In this document: positions 20,705 through 34,000 of the stretch, one piece after another
How the letters are laid out: each line of letters starts with the position of its first letter
How positions within the stretch are numbered: position 1 is the stretch's first letter
Source: Dastarcus helophoroides
Lineage: Eukaryota > Arthropoda > Insecta > Coleoptera > Bothrideridae
NCBI GenBank assembly: GCA_028583605.1
Contig: CM053332.1
Span: 25,066,692 to 25,130,691 of the forward strand
Length of the DNA stretch: 64,000 nt
Direction: 5' to 3'
Position numbers and translations under genes: made by a program
The notes under the pieces: generated by a model
Seen by the model: only the letters and a program-made list of their open reading frames with translations
Told to the model about the DNA's origin: nothing
Databases searched by the model: none

Positions 20705-23700
20705 TAGGGATGTCGATTCCTTTTTAAAATAATCGATTTTTGGATCGAATCGTGAGCAAAATTATCGATTCCCGATAAAATTGGGTGCTGAAAGATCTAT
20801 TTCCGATTAATCGTCTTGTTGGTGAAGTTTTTGAACATTTCTAATAAAAGAAAAATTGAATAATAATAATAATGAATTGGGGTAGTTTAATTTTGAAAGT
20901 TTTTTCTTGGATTTTAAACACTAATATTAATATTTTAATTATTTATTCCTAATTAAAAAGATCCGATACATATTTATTTTCTGCTTTGTTTTTCATTTAT
21001 GTACTTTTGGGCATTAATTTATAAAAATATATTTAGAAATTTGAAGTTTAAACTGCAAATTACGAGATTTAACTGGAAATTTCTACTTTATTTTCCAAAT
21101 TTTGACTTGTTTTGAGGGAATTTCATAGATAAAGTCGAAATTTCAACTTTTTTTCACGAAATTCCAAGATAAGTCGCAATTTCTTATTCTATAGTTAAGT
21201 TAGCCAGATGACAGTTAAGCCCACCAACCCTTAAAATATAAGACTATATTCTAAGCACCAACTCTTTTACAATTTGTTGACACTTAGCAGTAGGGTACGT
21301 TCAGTAAATTCAATTTTTTATTACCCAACATTTCGACCTTTTTTTTTTCATTTCAAAGTTAAAGTAGAATTTTCGTAGAAAAACGTCGAAATTTCGAGTT
21401 TAAAGTTGACATTTTGCAAAAGCGTAAAAAAGAAATTTAATTTTAAAAAATATTTTTAGAGATTTCGACTTTTGTTTCGAAATTTCGATTTTTTTTCGAA
21501 ATTTCGATTTTTTTCGAAATTTCGATTTTTTTCGAAATTTCGACTTTTTTTTCGAAATTGCGACATTTTTTCTCGAAATGTCGACTTTAATCTCGAAATT
21601 TCGGATTTAAATTCGAAATTTCTGCTTTAAACTCGAAATTTCGTCTTTAAACTCAAAATTTCGACTTTTTTCTCGAAAATTCGGCTTTTTTCTTGGAATT
21701 TTTACTTTTTTCCTAAAATTCCTAAATTCCTAAAAATCCACGATTAATGTCGAAATTTCGACATTAATCTTGGATTTTCGGCTTTGATATCGAATTTTTT
21801 CTCGAAATTTCGAGAATAAGTCGCTCTATAATAAGCACACTCTATGTTTAAATTAGGCAGATGACAGTTACATCCCACAACTCTTTTTCCCCAACAATCT
21901 TGACCGTTGGTAGTAGGGTGCGTTCAATATTTGCTATTTTTAATCAGCAAATTTTGGTCTTTTTTTAGAAATTTCGAGATTAAAGTTGAAATTTCGAGGA
22001 AAAAAGTTGAAATTTCGATAAAAAAATCGAAATTTCGAGTTTTAAAGCGAAATTCAGTGATTGTTTGTTTATTCTTTAAAAATGCACAAATGTACATATG
22101 CATACACATATAAATTTAACGAAATTCAAGATCAAAATTTCGAGAAAAAAGTCGAAATCTGAGAAAAAGTCGAAATTTAAAAAAAAGTCAAAATTTGTAG
22201 AAAATAACCAAAATTTTGAGTTTAAAGTTGAAATTTCGAGAAAAATGTCGAAATTTCGAGAAAATGAGTCGAATGTTAAGAAAAAAGTCAAAATTTGTAG
22301 AAAATAACCAAAATTTTGAGTTTAAAGTCGAAATTTCGAGAAAAATGTCGAAATTTCGATTTTAGGGTCAAAATTTCACGAAAGAAGTCGTAAATTGAGA
22401 GAAAAAAAACGAAATGTCGAGAAAAAAGTCGAACTTTTCAGATTAAGGTATAAATTTTGAGAAAAAAGTCGAAATTTGAGAAAAACGTCGAAATTTCGAG
22501 AAAAAGTCGAAATTTTGAAATATTTCGAGAAAAAAGCCGAAATTTGAGAAAAAAGTCGAAATTTCGAAAAAAATCGAAATTTCTAGAAAGAGAGTCGAAA
22601 TTTCGAGAAAGAAAGTCGAAATTTCGAGAAAAAAAGTCGAATTTCGAAAAAAAGTCGATATTTTAACTTTTAAGTCGAAATTTTCAGCAAAATGTCGAAA
22701 TTTCGATATTTAGGTCAAAATTTCGAGAAAAAAGTTGAAATTTGAAAAAAAAAACGAAATTTCGCGGAAAAGATCGCAATTTCAAGAAAAAAAGTCGAAA
22801 GTTTGAGAAAAAAATCGAAATTTCGAGAAAAAGTCGAAATTTGTGAAAAAAGTCGAAATTTGAGAAAATAGTCTAGATTTCGAGAAAAAAAAGACGAAAT
22901 TTCGAAAAAAAATCGAAATTTTGACTTTAAAGTTAAAATTTCTGGAAAAATGTCGAAATTTCGAAATATTTCGAGAAAAAAGCCGAAATTTCTAAAAAAA
23001 TCGAAATTTTGAGAAAGAAAGTCGAAATTTCGAGAAAGAAAGTCGAAATTTCGAAATAATTCCAGAAAAAAGCCGAAATTTGAAAAAAAAGTCGAAATTT
23101 CTAAAAAAATCGAAATTTTGAGAAAGAAAGTCGAAATTTCGAAATATTTCGAGAAAAAAGCAGAAATTTGAAAAAGAAGTCGAAATTTCTAAAAAAAATC
23201 GAAATTTTGAGAAAGAAAGTCGAAATTTCGAGAAAAAAAGTCGAATTTCAAAATAAAGTCGATATTTTAACTTTTAAGTCGAAATTTTCAGCAAAATGTC
23301 GAAATTTCGATATTTAGGTCAAAATTTCGAGAAAAAAGTTGAAATTTGAAAAAAAAACGAAATTTCGCGGAAAAGGTCGCAATTTCAAGAAAAAAAAGTC
23401 GAAAGTTTGAGAAAAAAAATCGAAATTTCGAGAAAAAGTCGAAATTTTGAAATATTTAGAGAAAAAAGTCGAAATTTGAGAAAATAGTCTAGATTTCGAG
23501 AGAAAAAAGACGAAATTTCGAAAAAAAATCGAAATTTTGACTTTAAAGTTAAAATTACTGGAAAAATGTCGAAATTTCGAGAAGAAAGTCGAAATTTCGA
23601 AATATTTCGAGAAAAAAGGCGAAATTTTTAAAAAAATCGAAATTTTGAGAAAGTCGAAATTTCGAAATATTTCGAGAAAAAAGCCGAAATTTGAAAAAAA

Positions 23701-24830
23701 AGTCGAAATTTCTAAAAAAATCGAAATTTTGAGAAAGAAAGTCGAAATTTCGAGAAAGAAAGTCGAAATTTCGAGAAAAAAAAAGTCGAATTTTGAAAAT
23801 AAAGTAAAAATGTTGACTTTAAGTCGAAATTTCCAGAAAAATGTCGAAATTTCGATACTTAGATCAAAATTTCGAGAAAAAAGTTGAAATTTGAAAAAAA
23901 CCGAAATTTCGCGGAAAAGGTCGCAATTTCAAGAAACAAGTCGAAAGTTTGAGAAAAAAAAGTCGAAATTTCGAGAAAAAAAAGACGAAATTTCTAAAAT
24001 AAAAAATCGAAATTTTGACTTTAAAGTCAAAATTTCTAGAAAAATGTCGAAATTTCGAGAAGAAAGTCGAAATTTCGAAATATTTAGAGAAAAAAGCCGA
24101 AATTTGAGAAAAAATTCGGATTTCGAAAAAAAATCGAAATTTCGAAATATTTCGAGAAAAAAGGCGAAATTTTTAAAAAAATCGAAATTTTGAGAAAGAA
24201 AGTCGAAATTTCGAGAAAGAAAGTCGAAATTTCGAAATATTTCGAGAAAAAAGCCGAAATTTGAAAAAAAAGTCGAAATTTCTAAAAAAATCGAAATTTT
24301 GAGAAAGAAAGTCGAAATTTCGAGAAAGAAAGTCGAAATTTCGAGAAAAAAAGTCGAATTTTGAAAATAAAGTAAAAATGTTGACTTTAAGTCGAAATTT
24401 CCAGAAAAATGTCGAAATTTCGATACTTAGATCAAAATTTCGAGAAAAAAGTTGAAATTTGAAAAAAAACCGAAATTTCGCGGAAAAGGTCGCAATTTCA
24501 AGAAAAAAGTCGAAAGTTTGAGAAAAAAAAGTCGAAATTTCGAGAAAAAAAAAGACGAAATTTCTAATAAAAAAAAATCGAAATTTTGACTTTAAAGTCA
24601 AAATTTCTAGAAAAATGTCGAAGTTTCGAGAAGAAACTCGAAATTTCGAAATATCTAGAGAAAAAAGCCGAAATTTGAGAAAAAAGTCGAGATTTCGAAA
24701 AAAAACTCGAAATTTCGAGAAAGAAAATCGAAATTTCGAGAAAAAAAGTCGAATTTTGAAAAAAAAGTAAAAATTTTGACTTTTAAGTCGAAATTTCCAG
24801 AAAAATGATTTTGGCTAAAAATCTAGTTTT
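20705..24830. mobile_element. Satellite-bearing hAT-type element, inverted and truncated copy
   Basis: Begins TAGGGATGTCGATTCC, the same end as 41998-42013 inverted, and follows that copy through core 2 (21195-21320), core 1 (21835-21930) and the 21-bp satellite. The other TIR is absent; similarity ends in satellite near 24810. Confidence 0.8.
21330..24810. repeat. 21-bp AT-rich satellite, block 2 (mostly inverted)
   Basis: From 21.95 kb the monomers read GTCGAAATTTCGAGAAAAAA, the reverse complement of block 1, with GAA-TTC-GAA heat-shock-element spacing (22230-22242 is an example). A longer homogenised unit of about 500-700 bp is visible from repeats of GAAATTTCGCGGAAAAG near 22750, 23357, 23905 and 24473. 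Confidence 0.92.
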
Positions 24831-25093
24831 GGTCCTTCTCTAGTCATAACATTCTAGTTTTAATGCTAGTTGTAATATTTTTTACACTTTTGACTTCTCA
24901 TCGTCGACCCGGCTTAACCTGGGGTATTTTCCCGCTGATATGAGTGTTGAAGGTCATTAATGTTTGGGCTCCATATCAAAATCTCGGTTTTCCCCAATCG
25001 AGTTATCTTAAAAAATAATAATCTTGTGGTAAAACCTCTGTATTTGCAACAAAGACTGATATGTACATAATTCAAATATTTATGAAACAACAT
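24831..25093. other. PIGN-2 3' flank
   Basis: Non-repetitive, AT-rich; nothing recognisable. The stop codon of PIGN-2 is at 25096-25094. Confidence 0.5.
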
Positions 25094-28000
25094 TTAAAAG
25101 AAAGTTCTATATTTATTCAATCTGGTTGTAATACATAGCATTTCACGTGATACTGTAGTTAACAAATGACATACCATGTATAACAAAATTAAATTAATAG
25201 TAAATATTACTAAGATTATTAAATTGGTTATGCTGCAACCCATGAACATCCACGTTCCGTAATATTTTGTCCTGAGTAAGAAATACGTCACCATTATGTC
25301 AAAGATAACGAGCACGCCGCTGAAGAGTTTTGTTACGTCAGAACCCAAAATTGTAACCATGGCGGTGAATACTGTCATCGTGTATATAAACGGAATGAGA
25401 AACTTGAATATAATTAGGACGGACATAACGAAAAAATGGTAAACAGACAACAAACATCGTGTCCACTTTGGATCAAATCCACTTACGCTAAAAATGTTGC
25501 CTGCTCCTAAGAAAGCGACGAGCGTAAAAATTACCTAATCATCGTTAAGGTCATTTCACCCAACTCGAAACAGTAGGCATTCTTGATCGCGTTGATTAAA
25601 TGTATTCAATCGACGTTGAAGGACTTTCGCTCACAATTAGTTAAAGTATGTAAAGCGAAAAGTAAAATAAGTTTTTTTTTCAATTTAGCAATATTTTATA
25701 AAAGGATACAAGTGTGAGACTAATTCTTAGATTATTCATAGGCGTCGACGTCCTCTCCTGGTATTTCTTTCCGAATTCGTAACAAATCAAAGAGTCGATT
25801 GTACACTGAGTTTCCATCAAAAGCCAATATCCTAAACAGAGCGTGTACACCGCCATAAATAAAATTTCGTAAGACTTTGACACCATCATGTAAAAGGGGG
25901 CAAAGGCTAGAAACACCGCCGCCGTCCTGATTGAGATGGTTTTTGAATTTTTCGGTAAGAGCACCATCGGTGTCACTGAAACCACATCTACGTTAAAATA
26001 TCAATTTAAAAAAATGTGGCCACGTAACAAAGCAATCAGCGGGAGAAATCACAATTTTATTATGACTGGTCCCGGACTTTCATTTTGGCGTTCTAAAAGT
26101 TGTCTTAAAAGTGTCGTGTCTGCGTCTAAGTTATTCAAGGTTGAAGGTTAGAAAAATCAGTTTTTCGCGATTATCTCGGTTTCTATAGCTCCAATGTCGT
26201 TAACATCTATTATAAAAATTGTGGAGCATAAAATTTGCGACAACTTTCGTTTCAAAGATTTTTTCGTACACTCAACCGTTTTTGAAATAAAGGGTGGGGC
26301 TCAGTCATACCTAGCGTAATGCAAGATCAATTAGACAAATTATTCATTGTTAATGATAATAATGTAATGACTTTATGCAATCGCGAAAAACCGATTTTCG
26401 TTTGTTGTTTTGATGGTTGACCTTGTATTACAATATGTATGACTGAGTCCTGCTCTCTATCTCAAAAACGGTTGAGTCTATAAAAAAATGTTTGATACAA
26501 AATTTGTCCCAAATTTTATGCTCTACAATTTCTATAAGAGATACTAGCATCATTTCAGTTGCAGAAACTGAGATAATCGCGTAAAACCGACTTTTGTGAC
26601 TTGACTGATAAATTCACAACGCAGACGCAAGATTTTATGACATTTGAGAGAACTTTTAGAAGGCCTAAAATGATACAAGTTTTCAGCTTATTATCTCTCA
26701 ATTCGAGGTGAAAGCCCTAATGTAACTGAATCATATAGTTACTTAAGCAAATAAGGGGTCAACCTCGGAATGACAGATAATAAGCTGGAAACTCGTATCC
26801 GCTTTCATTTTGGCGTTCTAAAAGTTGTCTCAAAAGTGTCGTGTCTGCGTCGTAACTTATTCAAGGTCCAAGGTCACAAAAATCGGTTTCTCGCGATTAT
26901 CTCGGTTTTTATAGCTCCAACGATGTTAACATTTATTATAAAAGTTGTAGAGCATAAAATTTGCGACAACTTTTGTTTCAAAGATTTTTTCGTAGGCTCA
27001 ACCGTTTTTTAAATAAAGGGTGGGGCTCAGTTATACATACTGTAAGGCAAGGTCAATTAGACAAATTATTCATTGTTAGTGATATTAATGATGTAATGAC
27101 TTTATACAAGGTATTATTCACCCAGATCTATGGGTGACCCTTGCATTGCAATATGTATGGCTGAGCCCTGTCCTCTATTTCAAAAACAGTTGAGCGTAAG
27201 AAAAACTGTTTGATACAAAACTTGTCGCAAATTTTATGCTCTACAATTTCTATAATATAAGCTAACATCATTTCAGCTGCAGAAACCGAGATAATCGCGA
27301 AAAACCGATTTTTGTGACTTTTGACTGATTAATTCCCAACGCAGACGCGAGATTTTATAACGCTTAAGACAACTTTTAGAACGCCCAAAATGATACTCGT
27401 TGCCAGCTTATTATCTTTCATTCCGAGGTAAAAGTCCTAGTGTAACTAAACCATATAGTTACTTAAGCAAAAAAGGGGCCAACCTCGGAATGACAGATAA
27501 TAAGCTGGAAACTCCTACACGCTTTAATTTTGGCGTTCTAATAGTTGTCTTAAAAGTTTCGTGTCTATGTCGTAAGTTATTCAAGGTCCAAGGTCACAAA
27601 AATCGGTTTTTCGTGATTATCTCGGATTCTATAGCTCCAATGTTGTTAACATCTATTATAAAAATTGTAAAGCATAAAATTTGCGACAACTTTTGTTTTA
27701 AACATTTTTTCGTAGGCTCAACCGTTTTTGAAATAGAGGGCAGGGCTCAGCTATACATATTGCAATTCCAGGTGAAAACCCTAATATAACTGAATCATGC
27801 AGTTACTTTGGCAAAAAAGGGGCCAACCTCGGAATGACAAATAATAAGCTGGAAACTCGCATACGCTTTAATTTTGGCGTTCTAATAGTTATTTCAAAAG
27901 TGTCGTGTCTGCATCGTAACTTATTCAAGGTCCAAGGTCAGAAAAATCGGTTTTTCGCGATTATCTCGGTTTTTATAGCTCCAACGATGTTAACATTTAT

Positions 28001-31000
28001 TATAAAAGTTGTAGAGCATACAATTTGCGACAACTTTTGTTTCAAAGATTTTTTTGTAGGCTCAACCGTTTTTGAAATATAGGGTAGGGCTCAGTCATAC
28101 ATACTGTAAGGCAAGGTCAATTAGACAAATTATTCATTGTTAGTGATATTAATGATGTAATGACTTTATACAAGGTATTATTCACCCAGATCTATGGTTG
28201 ACCCTTGCATTGCAATATGTATGGCTGAGCCCTGTCCTCTATTTCAAAAACAGTTGAGCGTACGAAAAAATGTTTGATACAAAAGTTGTCGCAAATTTTG
28301 TGCTCTACAATTTCTATAATATAAGCTAACATCGTTTCAGTTGCAGAAACCGAGATAATCGCGAAAAACTGATTTTTGTAAAAAAAAAACCAAATTCCTA
28401 GTTTAAAAGGCCGGAATATTCGAACAAAAAAAATCGAAAATATTGTAAATGTGTAGAAAAAAAAAGTAAAAACGTTGCTAGGCGCAAACGAAATTTCTAA
28501 ATAAAAATTTCGGATATCAAACAAAGTTTATCGAAAGAAAAAAAGTTAAACAAAAATCTGATTTAAAATCTCCAGTTTTAAACCCAAAAAGTTAAAGAAA
28601 AATTGGCAAGAACACAAAATCTTACAGAAAGAAAAACTTCGATTTCCAAAAGAAGAAATCAAAAGAAAGTAAACGGTAGGAACGAGTTGAGAACGAGTGA
28701 GGCAGCGAGAAAGGGATGAAATAAGGTGGAGAAAGAACAAAGCAAACCAAACAGAACACATTTTTGTGTGATCAGTGTGATTGTGATCAGTGTGATCTGG
28801 ATCAGTGTGATCGTGATCAATATGATCGTGATCAATGTAATCGTGATCAGTATGATCGTGATCAGTGGTATCGTGTTCAGTGTGATCGTGTTCAGTGTGT
28901 TCGTGTTCAGTGTGATTGTGATCAGTGTGATCGTGATCAGAGTGATCGTGATCAGTGTGATCGTGTTCAGTGTGATCGTGATCAGTGTAATCGTGATCAC
29001 TGTGATCGTAATCACTGTGATCGTGATCAGTGTGATCGTGTTCGGTGTGATCGTGTTCAGTGTGATCGTGATCAGTGTGATCGTGATCAGTATGGTCGTG
29101 ATCAGTGTGATCGTAATCAGTTTAACGTTAAAAGATCTACTTACAAACGATCAACCACGTTAAACACTTCACCAGAAATTTTTCCCTTATCAAATTCCTG
29201 TTGATCGAAGCAGCAAAGATCGGGGCCAAAAAGACAAATATTTTCGCTATCAAAAATTCTTTCTTCGATGAAACTTCGGGGCTTTTCGTCTTGCTTTCAG
29301 CTGCCAAGAGCCAGTCCACAACGTAATGCGTGACAGTCCAAAATACGACAGTGCCGATAGTGCTGAAAAACAACTCGAATTTCAATCGGTGACCTAAAGG
29401 GGCAATTCTACGCACTAGAGCTCGATGTGAAAATCTGTGAACATCACTGGACAGGATGGAAAAATCGAAACGATCAAACATAGCGCCGTCCATATGATTT
29501 TTCTTATGTTGGAGTTTGTTTTCAAATTGTCGGAGACGAGTAACCACAGAGGGGTGAGCCACATAACGAAAACGAAAAGTTTTCTGTACTGGAAGCCTTT
29601 AATCTAAAACGTGAGTTTTAAGCGGTATCGTTCACTGGTTATTAGCTCTTAAGAAGAATTGGTAACATGAAAAGCAAAGTTTTCTACAATAAACTGTTAT
29701 CGTGCAAGTAGAATGCAACCTAGACTCCAATAATCACCTTCTAAGCATGTAGGTAGCCGAACTACCAACAGTTGAAACACAAACGCTTAGCAATGCGGTT
29801 GCTCTCCGGGAAGGTCCCAGAATACTAGATTTTAATGCAAAGGTTCGAACGGTTTGGTTTCCAAACTCGTAATATGAGAAATGTTCGGACCTCGGCCTGT
29901 ACATTGTGTCATTGTAGGGAATTTTGTCGAAGAGTATTTTAATATACTTACGATCAGGCTGAGGCAGCTGACGAACAACAATATCTCAAAAATCATCTTC
30001 TTGATCTGGCATCGGAACAACAAAGCAAAGAGATACAAATATCTTCCATTTTCCTCCACTATTGGGTACCAAGTGATCAATGGGAATGTGTAGTAGATGT
30101 AATACATAGAGGGGTGCCGCTGACCTAATTCATTTCAATTATTTAAAATTTGTTGAATGTGGCACCAACTTACAAATGCAAACAATGATTAATAAGATAA
30201 ACATCAAAGAAAACAGCGTTTTAAACGCTTTAATGTTGTAATGGTAACGATTAAAATCCGAAGCTTCTACGTCTATCAAATGCATACACAAGTACAAAAT
30301 CCAACCAATCAAGCCAACGAATGTGAAATTTAGGATGTTATTTTTGTAATAGTTTTGATAATAGGAAATCCCATCGGTTATATTGTTTATTAGATATTTG
30401 CATATTTCCACCTACAATTTTAAGAACTGAATAAAATCGAAAACATGTTCTTAGTTGTTGCCAATTTGACTCGCCTTATTCTTCGTCAACCCTGTAAAAA
30501 TGTCCTTGGTTAACGCCTTACCAGAGGTCGTCAAATACGGCTTATGGAATAAACTATATCGGGCTATCCTCCGCATTTTGACGTCGTATATTTCAAACAA
30601 CTGCTTCGCGTTGCTCAAGCATATATCTGTTACGTTTTCATCCGGAAGATCCAAATATTTGTATGGTAATTTACCCTGGAAACAACCAAATGTTATCATC
30701 GGTACTTTCCCAGTTAAAACTCCGAATCGGCAACGTTGATAGAATACAATCGAACATTTGCTACGTTCTCTTTTGAAGAGAAGTTGCGCTGAGATGCAAT
30801 CGGTGGCCGTGTCCAGAAACAGCGCTCCGTCTGTGTCCAAATCTCAGATGCAGTCGGTGGCCGTGTCCAGAAACAACACTCCGGCTGTGTCCAAATCTCG
30901 CCCATGCTTTTATGGAAGAACGTTGACCATCTAGCTTACATTCAATTAACGCTGCAAGTAATCTAGGACGTTTTTTTTTAAATTTCGACTATAAAAATTT

Positions 31001-34000
31001 AGGTTATTTCATTTCCATTTTTTTAAGGTTTTGATTTCGTAACAACTTTACTTTTTTGTTAGTTTTTTAATTGATAAGTAAATCTTCTCCTCTGAAACCA
31101 AGAAAGATTAAAAAAACACAACAAAGGTTGCTCTAACGCGTTTCGATAGCCAAGCTATCATCTTCAGAGGGATGTTGTGTTTTTTCCTCCTTTTTTTTTG
31201 GTTTCAAAGGACAAGATTTGTATTTCAATTTTTGAAGATAACCAAGAACCAACATGTTTTAATATTTTTTTTTAAATTTCGACTTTTTCGAAAATTTTAG
31301 ATTTTGTTAAATCTTCAATGTTTTGTAGAATTTGAATTATTTTCAAAACTTCAACGAAAATAAAATACCTTTTTTAATTGTGACTATAAAAAAGGGTTTT
31401 TGACTTTATTGAAAATTTTGACTTTTGCAGAACTTTCCGTTTATCCTCAAGGTTTCAATGTTTTGTAACAATTTTGGTCTTTTAAATAAATAGATTTTTT
31501 TTAAATTTTGGATCTTAAACAAATCGAGTTTGTGAAGATTTTGACTTTTTTCAAAATTTCGATTTTTATCTTTTTTGAAATTTAATTTTCATCATTTGGC
31601 GATTATTTCTGACTTTTTTGATCCCTTTTGAATTATTTTATTTTATTTTTCAAAATTTCTACTTTTTAAGTTTGGAATGTTTTCGAAAATTTGATCTTTC
31701 TAAAAATGTTGACTTTTTAAAATTTTAGATTTCAATTGCGATATTTTTTTAAATTCAGTTTTTTTAAAAAGTTCCATTTCCAAGAAAAAATGGAAAATTT
31801 CAATATTTTTCGAAATTTTGGAAATTTCAACTTTTTTCCAACTTTTTTGAAATTTTCAACTTTTCCAAATTTAGACTTTTGTGCGAAATTTTAACCTTTT
31901 GTGAATTTCGAAAATTTTCAAAATTTTAAATAATTTACTTTTTTCAAAATTTAAATTTTTTTTGACTATTTGAAAATAATTTCGACCAATTTCACTTTTT
32001 TTCAAAAGTAGACTGAATTCAAAATTTTTGTTTTTTTGAAAATTTCGATTTTTCGAAGATTGGATTTTTCAATATTTTGATTTTTTTCGAAACTTTTTTT
32101 GAAAATCTTATTATTTTTTTTAATATTTGCTTTTTCGGTTATTATTAAAAATTGTACCCTTTTTGTTTTCAACTATTATTTTTCAAGATTTTGTGTTTTG
32201 TTTGAACTTTTTGAATTTCTTCAAAATTTCGACATTTATTTGACTTTATTGAAAATTTTGAAAATTTTCAAAAATTTTCAAAATTTTCGAAAATTTCGAA
32301 CCAGTCTAAACTTGGAAAAAGTTGAAAATTTCAAAAAAATAAAATATTTCGTCGAATCTTTCTTAAAAGGTCGAAAATTTTAGTTGGAAATTTGGAAAAT
32401 GAAAATGCTGAAAAATTTTCGAAATATTCAAAAATTTTCTAAATTTTCAAAAATTATATTAAACATTTTTTGTTTGTCTTAATTTTAAAAGATATTCTAA
32501 AAAAACACTGAAAATATGAGAATGGGGCAAAACATTTCAAATTTTCGAAAGACATCAAAATTTCGGAAAAGGAGAGAATTTCAAAAAAAAAGTCCAAACT
32601 AAAAAAATATCAAAATTTTCGACAAATTTGACACATTTAAAAGATTTGAGAATTGTAAAAACAAAGGGGAGCTATTCGAAATTTTAAAAAAGTTGAAATT
32701 TTTGAAAAATTGGGAAATTTTCACACAAAATTTTAAAAATTAAAATACAAATCTCGTCCCCTGAAATAAGAGAGATTAAAAAACACAACAGAGGTTGCTC
32801 TGACGCATTTCGATAGCTAAGCTATCATCTTCAAAGAATATCTCTCATCTTCAAAAAGTATCTCTCATCTTCAGAGAGCATCTCTCTGAAAAGATGAGAG
32901 ATACTCTTTGAAGATGAGAGATACTCTTTGAAGATAAGAGATACTCTTTGAAGATGAGAGATACACTTTGAAGATGAGAGATACTCTTTGAAGATGAGAG
33001 ATACTCTTTGAAGATGAGAGATACTCTTTGAAGATGAGAGATACTCTTTGAAGATGAGAGATACTCTTTGAAGATGAGATACTCTCTGAAGAAAGTATCT
33101 CTCATCTTAAGAGAGTATCTCTCTGAAAATGAGAGATACTCTTTGAAGATTAGAGATACTCTTTGAAGATGGGAGATACTCTCTGAAGAAAGTATCTCTC
33201 ATCTTCAGAGAGTATCTCTTTGAAAATGAGAGATACTCTTTGAAGATGAGAGATACTCTTTGAAGATGAGAGATACTCTTTAAAGATGAGAGATACTCTC
33301 TGAAGAAAGTATCTCTCATCTTCAGAGAGTAACTCTCTGAAAATGAGAGATACTCTTTGAAGATGAGAGATACTCTTTGAAGATGAGAGATACTCTTTAA
33401 ATATGAGAGATACTCTTTGAAGATGAGAGATACTCTTTGAAGATGAGAGATACTCTCCGAAGAAAGTATATCTCATCTTCAGAGATTATCTCTTTGAAAA
33501 TGAGAGATACTCTTTGAAGATGAGAGATACTCTTTGAAGATGAGAGATACTCTTTGAAAATGAGAGATACTCTCCGAAGAAAGTATCTCTCATCTTCAGA
33601 GAGTATCTCTCTGAAAATGAGAGATACTCTTTGAAGATGAGAGATACTCTCTGAAGAAAGTATCTCTCATCTTCAGAGAGTATCTCTCTGAAAATGAGAG
33701 ATACTCTTTGAAGATGAGAGATACTCTTTGAAGATGAGAGATACTCTTTGAATATGAGAGATACTCTTTGAAGATGAGAGATACTCTCCGAAGAAGGTAT
33801 ATCTCATCTTCAGAGAGTATCTCTCTGAAAATGAGAGATACTCTTTGAAGATGAGAAATACTCTTTGAAGATGAGAGATACTCTTTGAAGATGAGAGATA
33901 CTCTTTGAATATGAGAGATACTCTTTGAAGATGAGAGATACTCTTTGAAGATGAGAGATACTCTCCGAAGAAAGTATATCTCATTTTCAGAAAGTATATC

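Noticed and set aside
28726..29204. Repeat protein with CDRDQ or VIVIS units
   Set aside because: Direct reading of the 15-bp minisatellite inside PIGN-2 intron 9; open on both strands for the same reason.
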